Numbered from the stretch's first letter, positions 21,675-33,851 are shown. The stretch is DNA of 64,000 nt from Gautieria morchelliformis (GCA_015179125.1 WHVA01000012.1:248001-312000); one strand, 5' to 3'. Program-made: numbers and translations. Notes: a model not told the origin generated them from the letters alone.

Positions 21675-21796
21675 CCACATCAGTAAAAAACCGAAATGCC
21701 CGGAAGCCCGAGGCTATTTACATACTCTTCAGGGGTCTGTGTATTTGCGGGCCAAAGCTCTCACGGGCGCTCCGAGCTACGAGGTGCGTCAGCCGT

Positions 21797-21804
21797 GCCT
21801 CATA
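21797..21804. repeat. Target-site duplication, left (GCCTCATA)
   Basis: GCCTCATA at 21797-21804 recurs at 24172-24179 directly outside the terminal inverted repeats: an 8-bp duplication. Confidence 0.8.
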
Positions 21805-22065
21805 CCCAGTGGAAATCGGCTCGAATTAGGGCTGCGCGTAGCTGTAAATATCTGTAAAATAAGCGCTACATGTGAGAACCGCCACAAACCGAGAAATGGA
21901 ACTTTAACCGATATTTTGTTCGGCTGAGAGATGCGCAGAGTCGCTGTGAGATGTGTAGCGATGTTCTCACCGGTAGATAGCAGAATAAAACCGATTTTTT
22001 CTGTATTGCCGTATGTGTACCACCGCTGGTACATGTACACAACCGATCCGTCCATGCTCTGCGTC

Positions 22066-22245
22066 CACCTGCACCGCGTGCCCCAGAACCGATTCCCGGC
22101 CCTCCACCTGTACCCCGCGCCCCAGCACCGATCCCTCCGCTCTGCATCCGCCTGCACCGCGCGCCCCAGCACCGATCCCTCCGCTCTGCATCCGCCTGCA
22201 CCGCGCGTCCCGGAACCGATCCCTCCGCTCTGCGTCCACCCGTAC
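22066..22245. repeat. 44-bp GC-rich minisatellite in the TIR element
   Basis: About four units of the type CTGCATCCGCCTGCACCGCG followed by CGCCCCAGCACCGATCCCTC. The two central copies are nearly identical and the outer ones diverged. Confidence 0.8.
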
Positions 22246-22839
22246 CACATCCAATGGCTAGAAAGAAAAGACTGAAACAAATGAGAAAGAAACACAATAA
22301 AATGAGAGATATACACACCTACACACCAATGTAATGCGAAGTGAGTGTTTGATGGGCATATCTTGCGTGACTTGTTCGTTTTGCTGAGTTCACTGTAGAA
22401 CTGTACCTAGATGAGACACTGGCATAACAGAATAAGGCTTTTAACTCACCTCCTTCTCTGCTTCTGAGAGCTTCGTGAATGCTTCTTTGATGCCACCCCT
22501 CGTTGACCTGCCCTTCGCTTCCTGATTGGCAAGGCAATAGTTAATAGAGAACAAGTGCCTGAGCAGCCGAAAATGTCAAATAATAGTTATGCTTAGTAGA
22601 TGAATGAATACTCCTTACTGCAGTGAATTGGATGTTTTGCTGGGGTAATACGTTGCATCATCGTTTTCATTGCTGTATAGTTCGTTTCGGCTTGTAGTGG
22701 CGGTTAGCTAGCCTTCGTTATCCAGCGAAGCGGCGTGGGAGATGGTGCTGGCATGGGAGGGGATTCAAGCCAAGAGTAGGGCATAAGATTTGCTGTGTAT
22801 ATGCATGTGAGTTGACAGATTCTGGACAAGTCATATATA

Positions 22840-23527
22840 TCACCACTTACCCCAATGTTTGGAGTTGATATTCGACTGCAAGGAAAGCAGTGTTGTGTGA
22901 TTCCAACAAGAGTTGTTGTGTAGCCATACCGACGATCTGCAGCAAACCGTTAGATGCATCTTCGGCCTGTGATAACAAGTTTCCTGTTTGTCATTAGTCC
23001 CAGTATACCTGACAATGGCACACTGTATTAGAGTCCAGGTTGAACAAATAGAATTATCCGGCGGAGACATGTTACCTACATCTCCAATCATGCCATACCG
23101 AGCCGAGTCTTGGTAATTTTCGTTGACCCTTTCCATCACATTGTCCCCTTCCATCGCGTTGACCCGTTCCATCGCATCGACCCGATCCATTGCGCTGTGT
23201 CCCTCCCTCGTGTCGTCCCCTTCCTTTGCTTCATCGCCGCTATGACTTCATCCTCTTGGAATACTTCGTCCTCATTTCTACGCTCGTCTGGCCCATCCTC
23301 TCCCAAGTCGCCTCCATTGTCTTTTTTTGCGCTGGGAAGTGAGGCACCACGTGGCTCTGAGTTGGAGCTCCCAACAGCAGGAACACCCGGCATGAACTCA
23401 GGCGTATGATGCAGAACTTAGTGTGTCGAAAGTATGTCGTTTTACCGACGCTTTTGCCACCACGGCAGTACTCCTCACAGTGGCAATGGTAAGTTTCTCG
23501 CTTCGATGAAATTTGCGCTTCAACCAT
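22840..23527 (-). pseudogene. N-terminal transposon protein fragment with Cys/His motif
   Basis: Start at 23527 (MVEAQISSKRETY), then CHCEEYCRGGKSVGKTTYFRH, a compact Cys/His motif of the kind I associate with N-termini of basidiomycete transposon proteins (Plavaka/KDZ-like; memory only). Downstream acidic frames follow (DLGEDGPDERRNEDEVFQ at about 23300, VNENYQDSARYG near 23110), probably separated by introns. Nothing resembling a catalytic core follows before the element end. Confidence 0.45.
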
Positions 23528-24179
23528 CTTAAGAATAGTGTGGTAAGTCCAATAAATGGTTAGTTGAGCCGTAGGTTGACTTACGAATAAAACACGCTCA
23601 GGTGTGCATGGAAGGTGGAGAGAGCGAATGTTGAAAAACCTGAAGAAAAAATAGCGCTGGCCACATGTCGTGTGTCTGTGCGTAGAAAAATAAAAAGATT
23701 ATGTGCGTTTGCAGAAAACGAAAACGAAAAACTCGCACCCGAAACCATGGAAATGGAAAATCGTGCGTTGACGTGAACGCGCAGCAACTGGAAATCGTGT
23801 TAAAATGGCAGAATGCAGATGTGATTGTGCGTGCAGATATGGGAAATGGAGTAACAACGAGATGCGAGTAGATCCAGAAAAAGTTGAGCAAAGCTGTCAA
23901 GCAGATGTACCGGTATCGGTTGGTGGCGGATCTGAACCGGAAGCAGCTAGGTTTTGTAAACTAGATTAGAGCTATCTCTTCATGCAAAATAGGGCGAAAG
24001 CATTCCGGTATCGGTTGGTGGTGGTGCTGAACCGGAAGCAACTGAGTTTTGTAAAAAAGTATTTTCATGCATCGGTGCGTCACAGGTACCTGCAGATTTA
24101 ACCCCGACTTTCTATTTCAATACCGGTATTTACAGCTACGTGCAGCCCTAATTCGAGCCGATTTCCACTGGGCCTCATA

Positions 24180-25160
24180 GCGCATTTCTGGGCACGATTA
24201 CGGTGGCCGCCTCCTCCATAGCGCAATCGGGGCTCCTGCACGGTGGCCGCCTCCGCTGTAGTCTATGGGCCATGGCCACTGCCTATGCCATCCAAGGGGA
24301 GCTATCCGGTTTGGCCTGCGTGGCTCCCAGACTACGGTGCCACGGTTGGAACAGTGCAACCTTGGTGTACGTGAGACCATTGCACGCGGGCACGCTGACC
24401 GGCAGCGGGACATGGTCCGCGAAGCCGCCACACGCGTCGAAGGGGAGGATGAAGAGCGTGTCGCATGTTTCATGTTCCTGTATTCAAAATTGCTCCAATG
24501 CATGTGCCTGCCCTGCATCGTATCGTGCGCTCTTCTGGTGAGTCATAACCGAAGGACTAAAATATATTGAACTTTGGTACTGTACTATACTTAGTGGGCT
24601 AGCGTGGTGTGAACTGACTCCAAGAAATTGCGTGCTGGTGTCACGTGACAAGTGAGAGCAAATGTTGGTGATAAATAGTTGGCACCAAAAAATTGCAAGG
24701 GTTGTACTCCGACCACCACCTCCCACATCTGGACTCGGTCCCTCCTTAGCACAATTATACCATAGGTATTATTTTGCGTCAACCCCACCTCAGTTGCTGA
24801 TATGAAAATACATAGTACTTCCCCTGGCACGATATTTGCTGCGGTTACCATCTCAGCTGACCTTCCACCAGTCAACTAGCCTCGTAGGTTGGCGGCGGCT
24901 GCACAATACATGACATCGTTATCAAGAGAAGTCTCCCTACCTTTGCCATCCCCACTTCTATGAGGTGTTGCCCCTGTGTCTCGGGGCGATCTGTTATTTT
25001 CTGTTCATTGCCGTTGTTGGACGCTGGACATGCGTTAACTAGCCACCATGCACCGATCGCTTAGTAGGTCTCGACGACTCTGCTTTGCCAGCTGCTTGCG
25101 CCGCCAGGTCTGTCTGCCACTTCACGCTCATCTCCTCTTCATCGTCAAAGTCTCCAATCT
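24180..25160. other. Unassigned DNA with weak ORFs
   Basis: Open frames at 24265-24570 (+; IARGHADRQRDMVREAATRV) and 24591-24875 (-; MTGGRSAEMVTAANIVPG) have no recognised relatives or splice partners. I cannot tell genes from chance frames here. Confidence 0.2.
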
Positions 25161-25163
25161 CAG

Positions 25164-25622
25164 ATGGCTCAGCTAATGTCGAGAGATAAGCTTTTTTCGA
25201 ACCCCCTGACGGCGTCACAAAATTGCAATGATTGCCAGCTGTTCCAGAAGCGATACTACCAAAGGGTTGTTCAGGTGAGTCCAGCGGTCAGTCGTTGGAT
25301 GGACGCCATGTTGTCTTTTCTTCCTCAGGTGGTGGATCATTTGCGCTGACCAATTTGGCCCAGACCGAGAACTGTGTTGATGAGTGGAAGGATGGAAGGT
25401 TCCCGGCCGGCTGCAGAAGCATCTGCATGATAAAGCAAGGTATGCATATCATGCAGTCTCGGGTGGACCCTCTAACAGCACTCCATTATCCATTGTAGGA
25501 CACTCTCCGGAGCAGGAGACTTGCAGACAGCTCTCCCTGCCGTCTGGAAGCTCATGCACGACGTTTTCGATGCCGCTGTGCGAGAGGCCACTGCCGGAGG
25601 GCAGGAAGAGATGTTGGAATAA
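25164..25622 (+). CDS. 3' end of an unrecognised multi-exon gene
   Basis: The clearest part is the last intron, GTATGC...TTGTAG at 25440-25498 (59 bp). It joins WKVPGRLQKHLHDKA to RTLSGAGDLQTALPAVW in frame, and the last exon ends EATAGGQEEMLE at 25622. The reading frame is helical and charged. Upstream candidate exons begin near 25164 (MAQLMSRDKLFS), with a GTGAGT donor near 25276 and a TCCTCAG acceptor near 25329, but phases were not settled. No family recognised. Confidence 0.35.
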
Positions 25623-25639
25623 GAGATTATTCAAGTTTA

Positions 25640-26006
25640 CAAGTTTACTACAAAACACTGTTTATTTACTTTTCCAAATAATACCGTGATGTGATATACT
25701 GCCTGTTCTTCAGTGACATGCATGGGCACTAGCAGAGCAATGATAGGATACACTGAGGGTTCCTAGTTTTCCATATCCCCCCACCTGCTTCACATAGACC
25801 TCTACAGTGCTATGGAGCCCCTCCCCGTGAGTGCTATGGCAAGGCCCGCCGGGGAGCTATGGCGCTATATGGCGCTATGGCACGGTACGGAACCGTCGCG
25901 GGGAGCTACATGGCACCACATAATTGGCACTAGTCTACCGTGCTATGCCTGCTATGTACACTATATAATGCTACACGTAATTCGGGTTTTTTGCTGATGC
26001 AATTCG
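25640..26006. other. Unassigned DNA with simple GGCGCTATGG repeats
   Basis: 25812-25920 contains short repeats of CTATGGCGCTATGGC type. No gene. Confidence 0.35.
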
Positions 26007-26860
26007 GTGGCAAACGAGTTCGACTCAAACTCCCCTAAGCTTGATCCTCTTGTCTCGACTGTACGCCTGAGCCAAGCATCACTTATGATCAAGGCTTATG
26101 ATTTAAGACCAACATCTGTTTGCGCCAGGCATTCTGGCATACTATTTAGGGACTCAGTCAAGGTTGAGTGTGATAGGCTGTGCCCAAACTTAGGTGCGAC
26201 CTGCTCCATTTAGAAGTAAGTATGTGGGATCGCCTAAATAAACACAAAATTTATCAGCAGGCATGCGCTGCGCATGCAGGTCCATAATTAATCCAATGCA
26301 GCAGCAGTGGTGAGTTCAAAATTCAATACTTATTATTTTTCTTTGCCATACAGTAAACCAAGGTGGGGCCAAGATGCACTGCCATTCTTTCATATTCTTA
26401 TTACGGGGCCTCATAGCCTTCATGAAATTTGGTATCCTCGGACAAGTCGGACAACTTGTACAGCCCACTCCACTGATCATATTCCTAGGACCCAGAATTC
26501 ATTTTTATTAGCCAGAAATGAAGTCTCACTATCGATGCACCGTCACCTACGGCGATGTTACTTTTAACACTCTCCTCTTGTTAAGATCTTCATGGTAAGT
26601 CCATGGCTCATGAATATGACGATACACACCATTGACAATCGAAGTATCTTATTCTTTTGGCTCGGAGACTCTGTGCCACCTTCGCTGTAGCGCTGAGTGT
26701 GGCACTTCCAGGTGCTACTGAGCCCCCGGGTGGCACCATGGCTGTTGTTGATATCAGAAGCTTGTAGTGACTTACTGTGAAAGCACCGAGGTACGGCGAT
26801 CCTCTGTTCTCATTCTCACGGGTGCTAACATGATCACGCAGAAATGTTCCCTTGCTGTCC
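26007..26860. repeat. Dispersed repeat R1, copy 2 (LINE empty site)
   Basis: Runs from GAGTTCGACTCAAA through GGGACTCAGTCAAGGTTGAG with no LINE, and continues through the same TAAACCAAGGTGGGGCC block as copy 1 (17460). It is the pre-insertion state of the LINE site. Confidence 0.8.
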
Positions 26861-26984
26861 ACTGCTTGTGATAGATACTTGCAGCCTAAATGCTAAAATC
26901 TCGCGGTTTGCCACCTCAGACACTGTCAAAGATGCTGACGTTGATGGTGCAACAAAGGACCCACTGCAAAAACCGGTCACCAGT

Positions 26985-27270
26985 CTCCCGGACTTCACTT
27001 AGAGGGTCTGACAGACTGAAAAGTAGGGATGCATGCAAGGGGTTTATATAGGGGCGAGAGTAATGGTCAGGGGCAAGCATATACAGGGGAATCAGGGCGA
27101 GGTCAATATACTAATGATGCATGATCGAACGGGATAGGTAACTAAGGGGACTCGGGCATGGGATCAAGCTTGGGTATGAGCTCGGGCTCAGGCTTAGAAT
27201 CACAGTACTCGGGCACGAGTATCACAAGGCTTGGGCTTGGAAAAAGGTTGTACCAGTAAGTAACCGGCCA
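26985..27270 (-). repeat. LTR-like remnant
   Basis: On the minus strand it has a TATA-type CCCCTATATAAACCCC and pyrimidine-rich blocks like the LTR of element D (CCTATATAAACCCTCC at 42918). No clear ends. Confidence 0.35.
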
Positions 27271-27451
27271 AAGGCCGGGTCCTTACAGTGGCGTATGGTT
27301 CCAGTGCACCATGGTATGACAGTTCCTGTGCATATGTGGAGCCGCCGGATGGCTGCTCTGCACCATACGCAGACTGAACAGATTGCGGCATGGGAGCCGT
27401 ACGTGCATTCATGGGCCACAGTCCTGTCCACTGTCCCTGGGTGGAGTTTGG

Positions 27452-28066
27452 TGTTATGTATCGAAAATCCTGGAGAATGGATCTAGAAAGGACAGTGGCT
27501 TCAACTTATGTGTTGCGCCCCTGATGAACTATCGTCCTAGGTATTTTGGACTTGAATTCCGGAGCTCGCATGAGGCGGAGGTCGAGAGGATTTGAAGTTG
27601 ATCTTGGCTGGGTGTTGAGAACTGGAGATCGGAGAAAGGAGGTTGGAAGAGGTGGAAGACAGAGTATCGAAGGCGGAGAGAGAGAGAGTACCTGCAAGAC
27701 TCACTGTACGAAGAACAGGAGACAATGTGAAGGGATTCATGTATCAAAGTCGATTATCTGATTGCAGAACAGAGGGCATACATGAGGGGGTTTTATACAC
27801 AGAGCTGAGACAACAAGTAATAGGGTAGTACTAAGCACATTCCAGAGGGAGCAGAAGTTGGATAGACATATAGGGTAAGTAACTAATACAGAACAAGGGG
27901 ACCACAAGGGGGTGCAGGGTAGTGTAAAGAACAATGGGCAAAATAACAAAGGAACATAAGTCTAATGGACAGCAGAACAAACAGAAGTCCTGATGAACCA
28001 GAAATGGCATGTTGCACAAGTATGCAGGGGGGCCCAACCCTGGCCTGGCCCCGACTGGGTATGACA
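27452..28066 (-). repeat. LTR related to family A
   Basis: A 615-bp segment, TGTTATGTATCG to GGTATGACA on the plus strand. It aligns with the minus-strand family A LTR at 35140 through most of its length (AACTATCGTCCTAGGTAT, TTTTATACACAGAGCTGAGACAAC) but has a different U3 end. The flanks do not give a clean 5-bp duplication. Confidence 0.7.
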
Positions 28067-28310
28067 CATGGCTAGGTGGTCAGAGCTTCCATGTTATTGC
28101 AACACTGATGACAGCCTGTCTGAAGTATCGGCCACATTTGGTGGATTGGAGTCCATGTTGCAGTTCTCTGTGATTTCACCATCAGTTGCCACCTCCCTGG
28201 AGAATCAGCAATATACTGCACCATCTGGGGTGATGCCGGCAGGATACTATGGCACCCCACCTCCTACACACACCCTTGGGCAGCACAACACCGTCCCTGT
28301 GGACCACAGC
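28067..28310 (+). other. Open frame cut by a family A LTR
   Basis: Reads SEVSATFGGLESMLQFSV, then PSGVMPAGYYGTPPPTH up to the LTR at 28311. Gln/Pro/Tyr-rich, like the tail of a transcription factor or similar host protein, but not identifiable. The DNA at 27280-27451 (AYGSSAPWYDSSCAY) may be another part of the same sequence. Confidence 0.25.
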
Positions 28311-28964
28311 TGTTACGACCGTTCATTTCCGACTTCCGACCTTCAGTTCCGCAACACTTTCTGCCCCTCCGATATTTCTGACATTCCGCCCATTGTTCTA
28401 TTCCCTTGTTCTTTCGACTCTATTACTCGGACCCACTGGACCCGCTTCATCATTCATCAAGATCACTTATCCGGTCACCCTTGTAGTTCGTTGTCAGACA
28501 TGTTTCCCGACCCCTTGTCCTTTCCCATTGTTTTACCTTACCCTGAACCCCCCTTGTAGTCCCATTGTTCCCAATTAGTTAGTTCCCATGCATTGTCTAC
28601 CCGACTTCCGCTTCCCCCGGAATTTGCTTAGTACTATCTCATTACATGTTGTCTCAGCTCTTTGTATAAAAGCCTGTCATGTATGTCTGTTATTCTGCAA
28701 TCAGATAATCGCCTTCGATACTTGATATCCTTCGCTCCATCTCCTGTTCTTAGCACAGCGAGTCTAGCAAGACCTCTGTCTCTCCACCTTCCACCTTCCA
28801 ACTCAGTTCCGACCCAAGTTCCGACTTACCTTTAGTTCAGTACTTTCCGACTTCTGATCTGTGTTCTGAAATACTTAGGACGATAGTTTATTGGGGGCAC
28901 AACTTATAAGTTGAAGCCGCTGTCCTTTCCAGTTCCGACTTAGTGGAAATCTTGATACATAACA
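28311..28964 (+). repeat. LTR, Gypsy family A
   Basis: A 654-bp LTR, TGTTACGACC to ATACATAACA. Its left neighbour is the open frame above and its right neighbour is protease sequence of Gypsy B. The two flanks (ACAGC and CACCT) do not match, so it is not a simple solo LTR. Confidence 0.85.
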
Positions 28965-28969
28965 CACCT

Positions 28970-29600
28970 CCCCAGTCTCTCTAACTCCGTCCCTACTCTC
29001 ATCAACTCTGGTGCTACTTCCAATTTCATTGATAGCTCTTTTTCCTCTCATCCTGGTTTCGTATGTACATCACTCCGTTCGCCGATTGCCCTCTCCCTTT
29101 TCAACGGAAAGCCAGCCACTGCTGGTTTCATTTACAAATATCTAGATACTAGTCTCACTTTCAGCAACTCCTCTTCACAGGACATTTCGCTACTTGTCAC
29201 AAAGTTACACCCTTTGGCCGTGATCGTTCTCGGGCTCCCGTGGCTTCGCTCTACGAAACCTACTATCGATTGGGGCTCTCTCTCAATCACCTTCCCTTCC
29301 GGCACCGATTCCATGCTCCCACATATGACGGTCGCCATGGCCTGTACGATGATTTCCCCTCCAGCTATCTTCGACAGTATTCCAGAACTCCACACTGCCT
29401 TGATGACTTCACCACCATCAGTTCCTGGTTCGCACTCGTCCCCACCATCCTTGGGTTACATCCCAAACATGGCGATTGGACCACTCTCTTACGTCCCGGT
29501 CCTTCCACCGGATGTCACTTCATCGCCCGCTCCTATTCTGAATCCTTCTGGTTATGAACAGACGTTCGACGTGGATGGTGAACCATTACTTCTCTCAACC
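28970..29600 (+). pseudogene. Gypsy B aspartic protease region (fossil)
   Basis: SVPTLINSGATSNFID gives the protease active-site region (the family has D-S-G-A), followed by AVIVLGLPWLRSTKPTIDW, the conserved protease C-terminal segment of fungal Gypsy elements. Confidence 0.8.
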
Positions 29601-29955
29601 ACGCCGATTGAGAATCACTCCTCTGAGTCCTCCGTATCGCTTCCTAATACTCTCATCCATCCATTTCCAGCCACGAAAGAAAGCATAATTGAAACCAAAC
29701 CTATTCGGCCAAAAACAGAGCCCGTTCCAAGCCATTCTCGCCCCTGTACACCATGTACAGAATCGCTGATTGATGACCACCTTCCATTCCATTCTTCGAC
29801 TCCCGATCTGCCTCCGACAAGAAGGACAACACCACATATAAGCCTAATCAGTGTGGCCACCTTCGAGCTAATCATGAAACTCGGCGAAGAAGAAACCTTC
29901 ATGTTAAACATGCACCCTACCATCCCTGAACCCACTTTGCTTGGCGCTGTAGGCA

Positions 29956-31420
29956 ATGAATGCACCAGCTCCGACTACACTCCTTCACGAAAACCCCCTA
30001 CCGAAGGACGAGTTAGAGATGTTTAGAACTGTGGTCCCAGAGGAGTACCATGACTTCTTTGATATCTTCTCGCATGCTAAAGCCAAAGCCTTGCCCCCAC
30101 ATCACCCTTATGACCACACCATCGAGATCGAAAACAATGGCACACCACCTCATGGTCCCATATACCCACTCTTGAACAGTGAATTAGAAGCGCTCCGCGA
30201 CTATCTCGAAGATATGCTTGGCAAGGGATTCATCTGCTCATCCCAATCACCCGGTGGTGCCCCAGTTCTGTTCGCGAAGAAGAAGGATGGTACACTGCAA
30301 ATGTGTGTGGACTACCGAGGGTTGAATCGTATCACGCGAAAGAACAAGTACCCTATCCCACTGATTCCGAGCCTTATTGACCGACTTAAAAGCGTGAACA
30401 TCTATACCAAATTCGACCTTCGCACCGGGTTCAACAATGTTCAGATCGCCTCTGGCCAAGAGTGGAAGACAGCCTTCCAAACTCTATATGGGTCCTTCAA
30501 ATATCTCGTCATGCCATTTGGGTTGATGAATGCCCCAGCTACTTTCCAGCACTTCATGAATGACATCTTCCAAGACATGGCTGACGTCTTCGTTGTAGTC
30601 GACCTTGATGACATCCTGATCTTCTCAAAGAACAGGAAGGATCACTTAGAGCATGTCCGAATGGGCATTGCCCGTCTTCGGAAGCACAACCTCTTCATAA
30701 AGCCAGAGAAGTGCCTCTTCCATTTGGACTGGGTTGAATTCCTCAGATTCATCATCTCTCCTGCTGGGGTCTCCATGGACATCGAAAAGACAGCTGCCAT
30801 CACAAAGTGGCCTGTACCGGTGAACATTCATGAAGTCCAATCGTTCCTGGGCTTCATGAACTTCTACAGAAGATTCATCATTTCATTCTCAGACATTGTC
30901 CTGCCACTCACTTGCTTGATCAGAAAGGATACTCCGTTCGCCTTGGAAGCGAAGCAGCAGGAGGCCTTCAAAGCACTCAAAGCTGCATTCTCAAGAGCCC
31001 CAGTCCTCATCCACTTCGACCCGAGTAACCCCATTGTCATCAAAACGGACGCCTCTGACTATGCCATCGCTGCCATCATCTCCCAGATCACCCCCTCTGA
31101 TGGCGATATCCATCCAATCGCCTTCTATTCGTGAGGGATGGCACCAGCTGAGATGAACTATGAGATCTACGACAAAGAGCTCCTTGCTATCTTCTGCGCC
31201 TTCAAGCAATGGCGAAACTACCTTGAAGGGGCACCCCACGTCATCCTTGTCCTCTCCGACCACAAGAACCTTGAGTACTTTGTGACAACAAAGCAGCTGA
31301 CCTGACGTCAGGTTCGATGGTCCGAACACCTGTCAGGTTTCAACTACATCATTTGCTACTGAGCCGGGCGACTTGGCACAAAGCCTGATGCATTGACCCA
31401 TTGGGGCGACGTGTACCCTA
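29956..31420 (+). pseudogene. Gypsy B reverse transcriptase and RNase H (fossil)
   Basis: RT motifs LPPHHPYDHTIEI, SPGGAPVLFAKKKDG, VDYRGLNRITRKNKYPIP, FDLRTGFNN, YLVMPFGLMNAPATFQ and a catalytic region VDLDDILIFS, then FLGFMNFYRRFI. RNase H starts with IKTDASDYAIAAI and continues with [12 protein letters not shown] and [10 protein letters not shown]. Confidence 0.9.
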
Positions 31421-31442
31421 AAGGGGGGATGGTGCTTATGCA

Positions 31443-32476
31443 TTGGCGAATCCTCACAACTTCCAGTCGATGTTTAAGACCGGGCAACTCATTTGCGCCA
31501 TCATCCTTGACTCTGCATCCCTGTTGGCATCGATCCAACAGGGCCAGTTGACCGATCCCTTGTCCTCAGCCCACATCACCCATCTTCAGTCTCAGTCGAT
31601 GGCGGTCACCCTTCCAAACGCGAAGCCAGACCCCTGGTCACTTGGAGAGGATGACAAAACGCTGTTGTACAAGCAGCGAACGTATGTCCCCGATCATAAT
31701 GATATTTGCTTGGACATCCTTCGCTCGGTGCATGATCATCAGTTAGCAGGCCACCCAGGGATCAGCAAGACGATGACGAACATTCAGAGACAGTATCATT
31801 GGCTGAACATGTCCACCTTCATCACCAACTACATCAGTTCCCGTTCCAAATGTCGCCATGCTAAATCCATTCATCACAAACCCTTCCGTCCTCTTCGCTT
31901 CCTACCCATCAGCCAATGTCCTTGGGACTCCATCTCCATGGACTTCATCGAGGGACTCCCCCCGTCAGATGGACACGACATGATCCTTGTCATTGTTGAC
32001 AGGCTAACGAATATGGCTCTGTCCATTCTGACATTCTCAGACATTGATTCAGGGCATGTCGCCATGCTCTGCCTTCGCCACATATTCGCTAAACATGGTA
32101 GTCCCAGCGACATCATCTCCGATTGAGGGAAGCACTTCACGTCTCGATTCTGGACCTTGCTCTGTGAAATCCTCGGCATCAAAGGCAACCTTTCTACAGC
32201 CTACCACCTCAAACTGATGGACAGACCAAACAAGTGAACCAAATCCTAGAGCAGTACCTCCGAGTCTACATCAACTACCATCAGGATGACTGGGTCGACC
32301 TCCTCCCTCTCGCCAAATTTGCCTACAACAACACAGCCCATTTGGCAACCCAGGTCACACCCTTCTTCGCCAACAAGGGCTTCCATCTGAAGCTTGAAGT
32401 ATCTCTCACTTCAGTCGCCTCCGAAGATGCTTATTGCCAGTCGGCAGATCTCAAGGACCTTCACCAGTACCTTTGA
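31443..32476 (+). pseudogene. Gypsy B integrase (fossil)
   Basis: Zinc-binding region (HDHQLAGHPGISKT followed by RSKCRHAK), catalytic core ISMDFIEGLPPSDGHD, KHGSPSDIISD, then a C-terminal half with [19 protein letters not shown]. Typical chromovirus integrase. Confidence 0.85.
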
Positions 32477-32769
32477 GATCAAATAAAGAAATCAATTACT
32501 CAGTACACTTCAGCCACAACCAGTCGCCGCATTCCGATTCCTGAGTTTCAGGTCAGTGACAGAGTATGGCTCGACTCGTGAAATATTCGCACAAAAAGGC
32601 CTTCAAAGAAACTCGACCACCGAAGACTTGGCCCATATCCCATCATGGCTAAAATATCTTCTCATGCATTTTGCTTAGGCTTACCTTTGGACCTTCACCA
32701 GATATACCCTGTGTTTCATGTATCCCTTCTCGAACCCGCCACGACATCTACTATCCCAGGTTGACATGC

Positions 32770-32991
32770 AGACCCTCCACTGCCTATTGAAATCGACTCC
32801 GTCGATGAGTATGAAATCACAAAAATCCTCGACAGTCGCATTCACTGAAGGAGATTGGAGTACTTAGTAGAATGGAAGGGATATGAACACACCCCCGAGG
32901 CTACGTCTTGGGAACCCTCTTTGAATGTTACTAATTCAGCTCGCAGACTCGCCGAATTTCATGCGAAGTACCCCAAGAAACCCAAAGTTTA
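32770..32991 (+). pseudogene. Gypsy B chromodomain (fossil)
   Basis: YEITKILDSRIH, then LEYLVEWKGYEHTPEATSWEP and an ARRLAEFHAKYP C-terminus ending at 32991. Same position as the chromodomain of family A. Confidence 0.8.
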
Positions 32992-33299
32992 GAACCTCGT
33001 AGAAATCTAAGAAAAAATGCCTCTGTTCATATTATATCTAGACACTTGGCTTCATTCATAATCCCCTTACTATTGCCTAAAAACCCCTTTTGTTCCACTA
33101 CGACCTCTTTTAATTCATTCCACCCCACCAATGGGTTCCTCGTTGGACAGCCTGGCCTCTTCCCCACTCTCCCCTTGATCACTAGCGAGAGTGTTTGGGG
33201 ATTGCAAGCTGTATCTAGCCATCACCTCAAGCATACCCTTCACTCTCAGTGCTTTCTTACTTTGCCCATCGGGCGCAAAGCAGATTTGCAGTCACCTCA

Positions 33300-33851
33300 T
33301 CTATGTAATAGGCCCTGCAGCCTCCGGCAATCCTCTTGCACTTACGGCCCACTGCGTAACAGGCGGGATAACTTCACTGAACCCATCAAACTGGGTTAGC
33401 ATCATCGTCGCATAGGCAATTTGAGGACTATACCTTGGGGTTCTTTCCCAGTCCTTTCTGTCGCTTCGCACCCTTTCGATGTCAGTGTGAAGATAGGAGC
33501 CGGGGTTGAATCTATGTCAGCCTCTGTGGGTACCGGTTACGAAATAGATGCCGAACTCTCCAGCCATACCCTCGCTTTCTGTATCTCCTTCGCTAACTCA
33601 TCCACCTCGGGTGGTCTTTCAAATTCCTGGTTGATCATCTCTTCAACCTGCAGCATTTTCCAAAGCTCCTCCTAGACCTCATGAATGAGCAAACAACAAA
33701 CGGGAAAGGAAAGAGCGGTACTCACTTGGACTCCTGCTGCATTAACCACCCACTGCTCCACATCCCTACGCGACTCTCCCCAAAGCTCTGGCCTACCCTT
33801 CGATACCGTCTGTGATCGATCAAGGAGTGCTGAGTATCTGGGTGTTGTCAT
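33300..33851 (-). other. Antisense coiled-coil/Cys-rich region in Gypsy B (decayed)
   Basis: Opposite to pol. A start-like MTTPRYSALLDRSQTV lies at 33851, 213 bp from the LTR, followed by a helical charged segment (EELWKMLQVEEMINQEFE, VDELAKEIQKARVW) at about 33540-33670. A Cys-containing stretch CYAVGRKCKRIAGGC lies at about 33311-33365. It is in the same place and orientation as the antisense regions of families A and D. A full six-cysteine cluster is not visible. Decayed. Confidence 0.35.

Larger units (their letters stand above)
21806..24171. mobile_element. TIR DNA transposon with 8-bp target duplication (hAT- or KDZ-type)
   Basis: A 2366-bp element. Its first ~46 bp (CCAGTGGAAATCGG..., including AATTAGGGCTGC) recur inverted at 24126-24171 with one mismatch. 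The 8-bp duplication and the CAGTG end fit hAT; Zisupton/KDZ elements also make 8-bp duplications. Inside: a GC-rich 44-bp minisatellite (22066-22245) and minus-strand frames starting at 23527 with a Cys/His motif (below). No DDE catalytic region is visible, so it is a non-autonomous derivative. Near the right end, the stretch GGTATCGGTTGGTGG is repeated at 23911 and 24006. Confidence 0.8.

Noticed and set aside
22840-23190. Possible coding repeat VDAMERVNAMEGDNVMERV
   Set aside because: Too short to be called a repeat gene; it fits the acidic linker of the transposon protein fragment that starts at 23527.
28311-28969. Solo-LTR interpretation of the family A LTR at 28311
   Set aside because: The flanking pentamers ACAGC and CACCT do not match, unlike the clean ATAAC pair at 35140-35790.
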